DNA of 38,693 nucleotides, from NCBI RefSeq assembly GCF_001905145.1, contig NZ_LWLB01000015.1, forward strand, positions 10,837-49,529, given 5' to 3'. The position numbers and the translations under genes are program-made. The DNA is from Nocardiopsis sp. TSRI0078 (lineage in GTDB: Bacteria; Actinomycetota; Actinomycetes; Streptosporangiales; Streptosporangiaceae). Within the stretch, counting starts at the first letter, position 1; every line of letters begins with the position of its first letter. This document shows positions 16,062 to 24,363 of this stretch, piece by piece. The notes beneath the pieces were generated by a model. It made no database searches and was not told where the DNA came from. It was given only the letters and a program-made list of their open reading frames with translations.

Positions 16062-18095
16062 TCAGACGCAGTCCCGCGGGATCACCGAGGTGTAGATCTT
16101 CGTGGCCACACGCCTCGTGCCCTCGTAGGCGTCGAGTGTCGCGTGCAGGTGGAAGTCGGTCGCGGTGGAGGTGAGCACCGTACGGGTCTCGGTCCGCACG
16201 GACCAGTCGCCGCGGGCGAAGCCCATCGTCCACGCCGTCTCGCCCCGGACCGAGTCGTAGTCGTCGTGGACATGGCTGTAGCGCTCGTCCGCGCGCCGGG
16301 TCACCTCCAGGTCGATGTCGTCGAAGCGCACCGTCCCCAGGTCCTTGACCACGTTCAGCGAGGACTCGTAGTTCACGAGGTCCTGGTTCAGGTCCCACCG
16401 CTCCTCGCCCGACTCGATCCGGCTCGTCGTGACGGGGGCGGTGCCCTCGGGTTCGCCGAAGGGCGCCACCTCACGCCCGTCGCCCTCGCTTTCGGCAGGG
16501 CGTACCGGAAGGTGGACGCGGGTGTGCTCCCCCTGGAACACGGAGAGGGTCACCGGTTCGGGCGAGGGCCACACGAGCGGCCAGTAGGAGGTGGAGACCG
16601 AGATCCTCACCCGGTGTCCGGGCGGGAACGCCTGCGCCACCCCGTTGAGGGGGACCGAAACGCGGTACCTGCGCCCGGGCACCAGCTTCTCCGGCCTCTC
16701 GTGGCCGTTGGCGTGGGTGAGGTTCAGCAGCCCGTAGGTCACACGCGTGGCCTGCCCCTTGGGCGTGACGTCGCTCAGCCGTACCGCGATCATCGCGTCG
16801 GGCCGGTCCACGGCGAGTTCGAGTTCGACCACCGCGGAGCCGAGGATCTCCAACCGCTCGGGGAGCGGCACGCTGTCGAAGACGATGGAGCCGCCGTCGT
16901 CCTCGCGCTGGTCGTAGGGCAGGTCCGGAGGGGCGTTGTAGGAGCACCACTTGCCCGCGTGCTGTCCGGTGGACAGCGGAGAGGACAGGGTCAGGGCGCC
17001 CTCCCTCTTCTCCGGCTCCCCCTCTCCGAGCACCCGGCCGGCCCCCAGCGAGCGTGACTCGAACACGATGTTCGGTGACGGCCACTCCCGCTCACCGACC
17101 CAGCGCCCGGGCCGCTCCTCGTAGGCGGTGGAGGGGACCACGCTCTCCTGCATCCAGGCCCGCAGGGCGGGCGCCTCCATCACGTCGTTGTCGATGCCCT
17201 TGAGCCAGCGGTCCCACCAGCGCACCAGTTCCTGGAGGAAGCCGATGGCGGGGCCGGGCTGGCCCAGGTGCGGGTACTTGTGCGACCAGGGGCCCAGCAG
17301 CCCGAGGCAGGGAACCCCCAGTCCCGCCAGCAGCCGGAAGACCGAGTTGGAGTAGCCGTCGGCCCAACCGCTGACGGCCATGACGGGCACCTGGATCGCA
17401 CCCAGGTCCTCGATCACCGAACCGTGCTTCCAGTACCCGTCCCGGTGCTGGTGCCGCAGCCAGGTGTCGAGCCACAGGCCGCTGTGCTCCAGCCGCTCGT
17501 GCCACATCTTCCGCCACTGCCCGCCGACCAGGGCCGGATCGGGCGGGCAGGAGTTGTAGGCGAACATCGTGGAGGCCCAGGACAGGTTGTCCCCCAGCAG
17601 GCACCCGCCCATGAAGTGCACGTCGTCGGAGTACCGGTCGTCGGTGGAGGAGGCCGTCATGATCGCGCGCAGACTCTCGGGCCGCCGTGCGGCGACCTGC
17701 AGGGCGTTGAACCCGCCCCAGGAGATGCCCATCATGCCGGTGCGGCCGTCGCACCAGGGCTGGTCGGCGAGCCAGGCGAGCACCTCCTCGGCGTCCAGGA
17801 GCTCGCGCTCCAGGTACTCGTCGGTGAGCACGCCCCCGGAGTCGCCGCTGCCGCGCAGGTCCACGCGGGCGCACGCGTACCCGTGTCCGGCCATGTAGGG
17901 GTGGTGTATCGAGTCGCGTTGCGCGGTCAGGTCGCGCCTGCGGTACGGGATGAACTCCAGGACCGCCGGCACCGGGTCGTTCTCGCTCCCCACCGGGCGC
18001 CAGATCCGTGCGGCGAGCCGGACGCCGTCGCTGAGCGGGATCTGGATGTACTCGTCCTCACGGACGTCGTTCGGAAGATCGCTGACGGTCCTCAT
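16062..18095 (-). CDS. CocE/NonD-family alpha/beta hydrolase (X-Pro dipeptidyl-peptidase-like)
   Basis: The 677-residue protein has an S15/CocE catalytic domain: VDLRGSGDSGG at about 78-88, nucleophile Ser125 in GISWGG, Asp in SGWADGY (about 257-263), and His in GPWSHKYPH. A C-terminal X-Pro dipeptidase-like beta domain follows from about 350 (DLPYDQREDDGGSIVFDS, later PLVWPSPEP). Relatives hydrolyse esters (cocaine esterase) or amides and peptides (PepX). The start ATG 18095 has GAGAGGAG upstream; GTG 18101 is too close to it. The restored frame of the ATP-grasp gene ends 22 nt upstream, so the two are an operon. That pairing hints at a peptide or amide substrate made and cleaved by the pair, but this is inference. 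Confidence 0.9.
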   Translation of the reverse strand: MRTVSDLPNDVREDEYIQIPLSDGVRLAARIWRPVGSENDPVPAVLEFIPYRRRDLTAQRDSIHHPYMAGHGYACARVDLRGSGDSGGVLTDEYLERELLDAEEVLAWLADQPWCDGRTGMMGISWGGFNALQVAARRPESLRAIMTASSTDDRYSDDVHFMGGCLLGDNLSWASTMFAYNSCPPDPALVGGQWRKMWHERLEHSGLWLDTWLRHQHRDGYWKHGSVIEDLGAIQVPVMAVSGWADGYSNSVFRLLAGLGVPCLGLLGPWSHKYPHLGQPGPAIGFLQELVRWWDRWLKGIDNDVMEAPALRAWMQESVVPSTAYEERPGRWVGEREWPSPNIVFESRSLGAGRVLGEGEPEKREGALTLSSPLSTGQHAGKWCSYNAPPDLPYDQREDDGGSIVFDSVPLPERLEILGSAVVELELAVDRPDAMIAVRLSDVTPKGQATRVTYGLLNLTHANGHERPEKLVPGRRYRVSVPLNGVAQAFPPGHRVRISVSTSYWPLVWPSPEPVTLSVFQGEHTRVHLPVRPAESEGDGREVAPFGEPEGTAPVTTSRIESGEERWDLNQDLVNYESSLNVVKDLGTVRFDDIDLEVTRRADERYSHVHDDYDSVRGETAWTMGFARGDWSVRTETRTVLTSTATDFHLHATLDAYEGTRRVATKIYTSVIPRDCV

Positions 18096-18117
18096 CGTCA
18101 CCGGCTCCTCTCTGTGC

Positions 18118-19399
18118 TCAGTCCTCTTCGGCGATGTCCCGGATCGTGAAGGGCAGCCCCTCCACGCAGGCCCGGTACCTGCGCTCGCACTCCGCGCTGT
18201 CCCCCGCGCCCACGAACACGTGGGCCAGGTCGAAGCTGTAGCTGTCCTGGATGGCCAGGTCGGAGAGCCGCTGGCCCCGGCTCACGACGACCTCCACCTT
18301 CGTTCCCGGTACCTTCTCCTCCGCGCGCGATGTCCTCCTCGGTGGGCACCGCCGAGACGAGGCCGTCGCGGAAGCGGCGCAGGAACCACTTGGCGGCCAC
18401 CGCGTACCCCCCTTCGCGTTCCAGCTCGGGCTCCTCACCCAGGGCGACCCGCAGGCCGATCTCGTGGTTGGACACCCCGCGCACGAGCTCGAACAGCCTG
18501 GCGTGTGACTGGGAGTGCCGCGGATTGATCTCCAGGAGCCTGATGGCGCCGCTCCGCGGGTCGTGGAAGTACTCGATGTTGAAGGTGACGTCGTCCAGTC
18601 CGACCCGGGAGATCACGCGCTCGGTCAGATCGGTCAGGCGGTCGACGACCTCCTCGGGTACGGAGGAGGGGTACTCGAAGCGCAGGAAGCTCGACGTGCC
18701 CGGATAGCAGGGGGAGTCGACGATCCCGTAGACGTGGGGAACGCCGCCGCGGACGTAGCCCTCGACGGTGAGCTGGTCGCCCGTGGCCTCCTCCTCGACC
18801 ATCGCGGCCGTGCCCCCGGCCTCGGCGACCTCGGAAGGCAGCCGCACCCGGTCCATCACCCATTGGAAGGGCTCGCCGAGGCGCCCGGCGCCCGCCCTGA
18901 TCTCGTCCATCGCCTCGCCGAACCCGGTGTCGTCGGTGACCCGGAAGGCCAGCTCGGAGGAGAAGGACTTCACCGGTTTGACCCACAGGGGGTAGGACAG
19001 CCCCTCCGGCTTGGCCGTGGCGTCGAGGTCGACCTCGGCGAACCGGGGGACGGCCTCGGGGATGACGGCACGCTGCTCCAGACGGCTCCAGTACTTGTGC
19101 TCGCACCGGACGACGGCGTCCAGGGGCGCGCACGGCAGTCCCCGTTCCCGGCCGAGCAGCGGCACCAGCGAGCTGACCGGGAAGTCCCAGAAGCCGAGGA
19201 TCGCGTCGACCGTGTCGTCGAAGGACTCCAGCCTCTCCGTCGCCAGGGCGAGCAGGCCGGGCATGTCCACCTCCCGGTCCTGGCCGAGTTCGTCGAGGTC
19301 GAGCAGCGGGAGGAAGCGGTAGCCGCGTTCGTCGGGCAGCGAGAGCAGGACCTCGTGGTTCTGTTCGTCGAGACCCAGAACGAAGACGTTCGTGGTCAT
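18118..19399 (-). pseudogene. ATP-grasp carboxylate-amine ligase with an internal frameshift
   Basis: From ATG 19399 (strong GGAGGTGA ribosome site) the frame encodes an ATP-grasp protein. It has GFWDFPVSSLVPLLGRERGL at about 69-88, the ATP-binding WVKPVKSFSSELAF region near 142-155, and LEINPRHSQSHARLFEL near 285-301 with metal-binding Glu and Asn. The family joins a carboxylate to an amine using ATP. Near 18325-18335, within GCGCGCG, the coding frame shifts. The continuation (KVPGTKVEVVVSRGQRLSDL..., ending EED) lies in another frame and stops at 18118, just before the CocE start. Without the shift the product would be about 427 residues. The uncorrected frame runs to 18098 with noncoding character. 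It may be a real mutation in a CG-repeat tract, or a sequence error. Confidence 0.75.
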
Positions 19400-19649
19400 C
19401 GTTCACCTCCGGGGGGTGGTGTTCGCCGGCGGCTGCGTCCGTCCCCTGGCAGATCTCCTCTTCGGAGCGCCCGGCAAGCCCCGGTGACACCCGCACCTAC
19501 CCATGAGGGGCCGCCTCTCCCGCCCGGTCCGGTCAGATCGGGGAGTTTCCCGGACTTTTACCTCCGACCCCGGCTGCGGGGAAAGCCGTCGGGGCGAAGG
19601 CGCGCCGGCGGCCCGGTCGGCGCCTCACCAGACGGGGCGCGGCGGGGGC

Positions 19650-19927
19650 GGTCACCAGCTGAGCACCTGGCGGGCGCGGTTGGAGCCCGGCTCGGCCTCC
19701 CCCGAGCACGTGATCGACCGGAACCAGGTGTGGATGCCCGTCTCCGGACGGTTGGAGGTCGGCGCCGACGGCGAGGAGGCCGGCATGGCCCCGGACAGGC
19801 CGCCGTGATCCCCGCCGGAGCGGTCCGCCGGGTACGTACCGGCGACACTCGCGGCGAGGCGCTGGTGTGCATGGTCCCCGGCGACCGAGCCTCCGTCGCC
19901 GCGCGGGAGGGCTCGGCCCCCTCCCCC
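19650..19927 (+). pseudogene. Cupin-domain gene remnant
   Basis: Frame 3 reads LSTWRARLEPGSASPEHVID, then NQVWMPVSGRLEV, and is then broken near 19785-19795. Another frame continues with AAVIPAGAVRRVRTGDT and ALVCMVPG. Together they give the two conserved cupin motifs (a GxxxPEH-type motif 1 with the His, and the PAG..H-like motif 2, here with Arg). No start codon with a ribosome site precedes the coding-like part, and the stretch 19400-19650 shows no other gene. The likely history is a 5'-truncated, one-base-deleted cupin gene. Small cupins bind metals or small molecules; this one is probably non-functional. Confidence 0.6.
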
Positions 19928-19970
19928 GGGCCGGCCCGCGGACGCGGGCCGGCCGCCGGGTACCGCGCGT

Positions 19971-21476
19971 CTACCTGGGGGCGAGGGCCGCACCGGCCCA
20001 CAGGGCGCGCACGGGCGAGGGGTCGTCGGCGTGCACCAGGTCCTCGGTGTTCCACACCTTGACCGCGGTGGCGTCGGCGCTCACGGCGGGCCACCCCGGG
20101 TCGCCGGTGGCCGCGAAGTCACGCCAGGCCGCGACCATGCGCTCCGACAGCGCCCGGTGCTCCTCACCGGGCTCACCGTCGAGCAGGAACCTTCCGAAGT
20201 CGGTGTCCAGGTTGCCGAACGCGAACGGCAGGTCGAAGGCGTGGCACGAGCCCAGCCGCCCCTGCATGGCGGGGCTCTCCGCGGCCAGCCGGAAGAAGTG
20301 GGCGCGGCCCCCGGCCGCGGCGTGGGCCTCGGCCACGCGCGCGGTGTACTCGGCGAACAGGGCGTCGCCCTGGATCGCGGCGTACAGCTCGCGCAGGGTG
20401 GCCCCCGGGTGCACCTCGCGGTAGGCGGCCACCGCGTCCTCGCCCAGCCCGAGCCGGGAGGCGGTCACCATCAGGGCGGACTCGCCGTCGATCTCCACGT
20501 CCTGCCCCAGCTCGGTGAACAACCGGTACTCGTGGGCGTTGTGGCCGACGAGCAGGTCCACCTCGGATGCGGCGCCGCGCGCCACCGCGTCCAGCGGGGC
20601 CTCGGGCAGCTCGGGTCCGCCGACCACGGGCGCGAAGCAGGTGAAGGGCCGGGTGCGCACGCCCCCGGACTCCCGCGACGGGGAGTGGGCCAAAGCGAAG
20701 TCGACGGCCTCCAGCAGCCTCTCCGGCGGCAGCGCGGCCAGCGCATCGGCCTCCAGCGGGACCCCGGCGGCCTCGGCGATCCGCTCGGAGACGGAGCGCG
20801 CGGTGTCCACGGTGAGCATGTCGCCGGGGACGCTGTGCCCGATCGCCCGCCGGAAGAGCCCCCGGGCCGACGGGGAGGCCATGAGGGACACCACCGACCC
20901 GGCGCCGGCGGACTCCCCCGCCACCGTCACGTTGTCGGGGTCCCCACCGAAGGCGGCGACGTTCTCCCGCACCCACCGCAGGGCGGCGGCCTGGTCGAGC
21001 AGGCCGCGGTTGTCGGGGCGTCCGGGAACGTGTCCGAAGCCCTCGAAGCCCAACCGGTAGTTGATCCCGACCACGACGAGGCCGCTCTCGGCCAGCCTGG
21101 TGCCGTCGTAGGTGACCTCGGAGGCGGCGCCGACGATGTAGGCGCCGCCGTGGATCCACACGAGTACGGGTGCCCGGTCGCCCTCGCGTGCGGCGGTCCA
21201 CACGTTGAGGGACAGGCAGTCCAGGGACGTCTCCGGGCTCCAGGGCGCGGCGCCGAGGAACTGGGCGCCCTGCGGGGGCGGCGGGCCGAAGGAGGTGCAG
21301 TCGCGGACGCCGTCCCAGGCGGAGGCGGGCGCCGGGGCGGAGAAGCGGTGTTCGCCGAAGGGGGCGGCGGCGTAGGGGATGCCCCGGTAGACGGTGACCT
21401 CGCCGCTCTCCGAGCGCGGCGATGCGGTGCCCCGGACCCGTCCGGCCATGGTCTTCACTGTGCGTTCGGCGTCCAC
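19971..21476 (-). CDS. Type-B carboxylesterase/lipase
   Basis: The 501-residue protein has the carboxylesterase type-B signature. EDCLSL-like SLDCLSLNVWT at about 84-94 is followed by the oxyanion hole WIHGGAY (about 107-113), then Ser189 in AGESAGAGS, and a C-terminal HAFDLPFAFGN carrying the catalytic His. It hydrolyses ester or carbamate bonds. The GTG at 21476 has GGGAGG six bases upstream, so it is preferred to the internal ATG 21449. The ORF open to 22592 on this strand is the shadow of the quinone reductase gene. There is no signal peptide, so it is cytoplasmic. The palindrome at 21509-21525 lies 33 nt upstream, so the gene is probably controlled by a repressor. Confidence 0.92.
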   Translation of the reverse strand: MDAERTVKTMAGRVRGTASPRSESGEVTVYRGIPYAAAPFGEHRFSAPAPASAWDGVRDCTSFGPPPPQGAQFLGAAPWSPETSLDCLSLNVWTAAREGDRAPVLVWIHGGAYIVGAASEVTYDGTRLAESGLVVVGINYRLGFEGFGHVPGRPDNRGLLDQAAALRWVRENVAAFGGDPDNVTVAGESAGAGSVVSLMASPSARGLFRRAIGHSVPGDMLTVDTARSVSERIAEAAGVPLEADALAALPPERLLEAVDFALAHSPSRESGGVRTRPFTCFAPVVGGPELPEAPLDAVARGAASEVDLLVGHNAHEYRLFTELGQDVEIDGESALMVTASRLGLGEDAVAAYREVHPGATLRELYAAIQGDALFAEYTARVAEAHAAAGGRAHFFRLAAESPAMQGRLGSCHAFDLPFAFGNLDTDFGRFLLDGEPGEEHRALSERMVAAWRDFAATGDPGWPAVSADATAVKVWNTEDLVHADDPSPVRALWAGAALAPR

Positions 21477-21508
21477 GTGCGTCCTCCCGATCGGTTCACG
21501 ACACCCCC

Positions 21509-21525
21509 ACCTAACAACGTTAGGT
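21509..21525 (-). promoter_or_regulatory. 17-bp inverted-repeat operator before the carboxylesterase
   Basis: ACCTAAC-AAC-GTTAGGT is a perfect inverted repeat with 7-bp arms. On the minus strand it is preceded by CCTATACC, so it overlaps the probable -10 region. It is not the 21652 operator type, so a different repressor should bind it. No regulator gene lies next to it. Confidence 0.65.
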
Positions 21526-21651
21526 ATAGGGGCGCAAGACCCTGGAATCCCCTTCCGCCCCGGGGAGGGCGCCCACCGCCCTCCAGCACGACGGACCGTT
21601 TCCCGACGCTCCCGGACCGGTTGCCGGCCCCACTGGTTTCTGGCCGGTAAC

Positions 21652-21669
21652 ATACCATCCGGTCGGTTT
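21652..21669 (+). promoter_or_regulatory. TetR-type operator, copy 1
   Basis: ATACCATCCGGTCGGTTT is an imperfect palindrome that shares the core of the sites at 23577 and 28307. It lies 23 nt before the start of the quinone-oxidoreductase-like gene. Confidence 0.75.
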
Positions 21670-21692
21670 GAACGTACGAACGAAGGGTCGCC

Positions 21693-22649
21693 ATGCGCGC
21701 CATCCAGATCACCGAGTTCGGTGGACCCGAGGTCCTCACCCCCACCGAACTGCCCGACCCCGAGCCCGGTCCCGGCGAGGTCCTCGTCGACGTCACCCGC
21801 GTCGGCGTCAACTTCGCCGACACGCACCAGGCCGAGAACAGCTACCTGTCCCCCGCGTCCCTGCCCCTGGTCCCCGGCATGGAGATCGCCGGACGCACCT
21901 CCGACGGCAACCGCGTCGTCGCCCTGTCCTCCAGCGGCGGCTACGCCGAGAAGGCCACCGCGGTCCCCGACATGTGCTTCGACATCCCCGACGGGGTCTC
22001 GGACGAGGACGCCCTCGCCCTGGTCGTGCAGGGCGCCACCGCCTGGGTGCTGCTGCGCAAGTCCGTGCGGATGGACCCGGGCGAGTCGGTCGTGGTGCAC
22101 GCGGCGGGCGGCGGCGTGGGCACCCTCGCCGTCCAGCTGGCCAAGCGGTTCGGCGCCGGGCGGGTCATCGCCGTGGCCAGCAGCGAGGAGAAGCGCGCGC
22201 TGGCCGTGGAGCTGGGCGCGGACGCCGTCGTGGACTCCTCCGCCCCCGACATGACCGAGGCGCTGATCGAGGCCAACGGCGGCCAGCGCGTGGACGCCGT
22301 CCTGGACATGGTCGGCGGCCGGGTCACCGACCAGAGCGTGCGGGCCCTGGCCCCCTTCGGACGCCTGGCCTTCTACGGGATGGCCTCGCGCGAGCTGCCC
22401 ACGCCGGTGCAGCCCACCAACCTCATGCGCTTCTCCACCACGGTGAGCGGCATGTGGCTGCCGCACGTGTGGACACTGCCGGGCAACGTGATGGAGCGGG
22501 CGATGGCCGAGCTGTTCACCCTGGTGGCCGAGGGGCACCTCCGGACGGTCCTGGGCGGGACCTACCCCCTCGCGGAGGCCTCCCGGGCACACGAGGCGCT
22601 GCGTTCACGGGGGACCATCGGCAAGCTGACCCTCGACACCACCGTCTGA
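21693..22649 (+). CDS. NADPH:quinone oxidoreductase-like MDR protein
   Basis: The 318-residue medium-chain dehydrogenase/reductase has MRAIQITEFGGPEVLTPTEL at its N-terminus, a GroES-like fold, and a Rossmann segment VVVHAAGGGVGTLAVQLAKRFGAG (about 131-154). It lacks the catalytic zinc Cys/His of alcohol dehydrogenases, as is usual for quinone oxidoreductases, trans-2-enoyl reductases and related enoyl-type enzymes. The start ATG 21693 has AAGGG upstream. It carries the TetR operator shared with the SDR operon and the tetR gene, so it belongs to the same regulon. It may reduce an enone or a trans-2-enoyl-CoA in that pathway. The exact substrate cannot be read. Confidence 0.9.
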   Translation: MRAIQITEFGGPEVLTPTELPDPEPGPGEVLVDVTRVGVNFADTHQAENSYLSPASLPLVPGMEIAGRTSDGNRVVALSSSGGYAEKATAVPDMCFDIPDGVSDEDALALVVQGATAWVLLRKSVRMDPGESVVVHAAGGGVGTLAVQLAKRFGAGRVIAVASSEEKRALAVELGADAVVDSSAPDMTEALIEANGGQRVDAVLDMVGGRVTDQSVRALAPFGRLAFYGMASRELPTPVQPTNLMRFSTTVSGMWLPHVWTLPGNVMERAMAELFTLVAEGHLRTVLGGTYPLAEASRAHEALRSRGTIGKLTLDTTV

Positions 22650-22711
22650 TTCGGCAACGGGATATGCGCCACCTTTATGGCGTAGATCCACATATGTCCG
22701 GTTCGGTGGGT

Positions 22712-23000
22712 TCAGGCCCGTCCGCGGCGCACCGCCTCGCGGACCGCCGACGCCACCTCGGCGGCGAACCGCTCCACCCGCCGGACCGGATCCTCGTCGG
22801 GCCCGAACACGAAGGTGTCCGTCCCCTGCACCGGCACCAGTCCGGTCAGCTGCTCCACCCGCCGGACCGCGGGCCCGTGCAGGAAACCGGTGGAGGCGCC
22901 GCCGGCGATGGTTCCCGCCACGTCGTACACGCGGCGGGTCGACGCGGGGTCGCGGCCGGCCCCGGCCGCGCCCGTGTCGGTCAGGGCGTGCATGTCGCGG
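22712..23000 (-). pseudogene. C-terminal remnant of an LLM-class flavin-dependent oxidoreductase
   Basis: About 95 residues in the minus frame ending at the TGA at 22712 read as the C-terminus of a luciferase-like monooxygenase. GRDPASTRRVYDVAG is followed by TGFLHGPAVRRVEQLTGLV, then TDTFVFGP and EDPVRRVERFAAEV, the usual closing helices of the family. The N-terminal two-thirds, which carry the flavin and substrate site, are absent. Upstream to 23160 the frame holds no recognisable sequence. It is a deletion remnant, presumably inactive, between two functional genes. Confidence 0.6.
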
Positions 23001-23162
23001 AGCCTGGCGGGTCCGGCGCAGCCGCCGGAGGACCCGGCCGTCGGCGGCACTGCCCGGACTGCGCGGGGAGTCGGCCTCCGGCGAGGCGAAGACCCCAGAG
23101 CCCGCCTGGCGCCCGTGGTCGGTGCCCAACGGCTCTCCTCCGCTCTCGGTCCGCCGGCCGGC

Positions 23163-23456
23163 CTACTCGCTCGGAGCGTGGTAGACCAGGTCGGAGTAGT
23201 CGGGGTGGCGCTGGATCCAGCCCTTGACGAAGGGGCACAGCGGAAGCACCGACAGCCCCCGCGAGCGGGCGTCGTCCAGGGCTCCGCGGACCAGCGTCCC
23301 GCCCAGCCCCCGCCCCTCGTGGGCCGGGTCGATCTCGGTGTGGGTGAAGGTGATGAGCTCGCCGGTGAGGATGTAGGCGGCGAACCCCGCCACCTCCTCC
23401 TCGTCCCTGATCTCGTAGCGTCTCTGGTCCCGTGCGTCGACCACTTCGGTTGTCAT
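23163..23456 (-). CDS. Small GNAT-fold N-acetyltransferase
   Basis: The 97-residue protein is a minimal GNAT domain of the YjdJ/COG2388 kind. It shows an N-terminal beta strand (RRYEIRDEEEVAGFAAYIL), the acetyl-CoA-binding loop EIDPAHEGRGLGGTLVRGALD (about 42-62) and a closing FVKGWIQRHPDYSDLV. It likely acetylates a small amine or protein, but the substrate is unknown. The start ATG 23456 has GAGGG six bases upstream. The gene is divergent from the SDR operon, with 150 nt between the starts, and it is not obviously part of the regulon. Confidence 0.9.
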   Translation of the reverse strand: MTTEVVDARDQRRYEIRDEEEVAGFAAYILTGELITFTHTEIDPAHEGRGLGGTLVRGALDDARSRGLSVLPLCPFVKGWIQRHPDYSDLVYHAPSE

Positions 23457-23537
23457 GGCAGCCCTCACTCGTCGGTCCGTGGTGGGACATCGTTGGCCCG
23501 CGCCGCCATTGTCCCGCCTCGGCGCGCCCCCGTCCCC

Positions 23538-23567
23538 TTGCGGCGCGCACCTTCCGGGACATAGAGT
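23538..23567 (+). promoter_or_regulatory. Putative promoter of the SDR operon
   Basis: TTGCGG (23538-23543) and TAGAGT (23562-23567) are separated by 18 nt, about ten bases upstream of the palindrome at 23577. A repressor bound there would block the start of transcription. Confidence 0.35.
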
Positions 23568-23576
23568 CGCCATGCC

Positions 23577-23594
23577 ATACCGACCAGTCGGTTT
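23577..23594 (+). promoter_or_regulatory. TetR-type operator, copy 2
   Basis: ATACCGACCAGTCGGTTT directly abuts the AAGGAG ribosome site (23595-23600) of the first SDR gene. It is nearly palindromic around the CCAGTC centre and matches the other two copies. Confidence 0.8.
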
Positions 23595-23606
23595 AAGGAG
23601 AACGGA

Positions 23607-24362
23607 ATGACTTCCCGGTTCGGCGGCCGGACCGCCATCGTCACCGGTGCGAGCCGGGGCATCGGCCTGGCCATCGCCCAGCGGCTCGTGGACGAGGGCG
23701 CACGCGTGTGCGTCACCGCGCGCAAGCCCGAGCCCCTGCAGGAGGCCGTGAAGGCCCTGGGCGGCCCTGAGCACGCCATCGGCGTCCCCGGCCGGGCCGA
23801 CGACCCCGAGCACCAGGACGCGGCGATCGCCGCCACCCTGGAGGCCTTCGGCAGCGTCGACATGTTCGTCAACAACACCGGCATCAACCCGGTCTACGGA
23901 CGGATGGTCGACCTGGACCTGGACGCCGCACGCAAGATCTTCGAGGTCAACGCCCTGTCCGCGATCTCGTGGACGCAGAAGGCCTACCACTCCTGGATGG
24001 CCGAGCACGGCGGCGCGGTCGTCAACGTCTCCTCCGTGGCCGGGACCAAGCCCTCCCCCGGCATCGGCTTCTACGGCGCCACCAAGGCGATGCTCACCCA
24101 CATCACCGAGGAGCTGGCCGTCGAGCTGGGCCCCGGCATCCGCGTGAACGGTGTCGCCCCGGCCGTGGTCAAGACCAGGTTCGCCGCGGCGCTCTACGAG
24201 GGCCGCGAGGAGAAGGTCGCCGCCCAGTACCCCCTGGGCCGCCTGGGCGTGCCCGAGGACGTCGCGGGGGCGGTCTCCTTCCTGCTCTCCGACGACGCCG
24301 CGTGGGTCACCGGCCGCACGCTCGTGCTGGACGGCGGCATCACCCTGACCGGAGGTGTGTGA
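23607..24362 (+). CDS. SDR-family oxidoreductase (first of operon)
   Basis: The 251-residue short-chain dehydrogenase has TGASRGIGLAIA for the cofactor (about 12-23), NNTGIN (about 90-95), the catalytic Ser in VNVSSVAG and Tyr-x-x-x-Lys in YGATKAM (about 152-158), and a C-terminal GRTLVLDGG loop. These are the marks of 3-oxoacyl-reductase-like members that oxidise hydroxyacyl to ketoacyl groups or the reverse. The start ATG 23607 has a strong AAGGAG. It opens a four-gene operon: SDR2 starts two bases after its stop, then a kinase and an acyl-CoA dehydrogenase follow with overlaps or no gaps. Confidence 0.92.
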   Translation: MTSRFGGRTAIVTGASRGIGLAIAQRLVDEGARVCVTARKPEPLQEAVKALGGPEHAIGVPGRADDPEHQDAAIAATLEAFGSVDMFVNNTGINPVYGRMVDLDLDAARKIFEVNALSAISWTQKAYHSWMAEHGGAVVNVSSVAGTKPSPGIGFYGATKAMLTHITEELAVELGPGIRVNGVAPAVVKTRFAAALYEGREEKVAAQYPLGRLGVPEDVAGAVSFLLSDDAAWVTGRTLVLDGGITLTGGV

Positions 24363-24363
24363 C

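Noticed and set aside
18098..18330. Continuation of the ATP-grasp frame to 18098 as the true C-terminus
   Set aside because: Past about 18330 that frame is Arg/Pro/Gly-rich with no coding character, while the other frame shows normal coding and ends just before the CocE ribosome site.
18320..18335. Programmed ribosomal frameshifting in the ATP-grasp gene
   Set aside because: No slippery heptamer and no clear downstream pseudoknot was seen; a slippage mutation or sequence error is simpler.
22657..22700. AT-richer stretch with an ATGCGCCA/TGGCGTA stem as a terminator or insertion scar
   Set aside because: The stem is only 6-7 bp, with no T tract and no target-site duplication.
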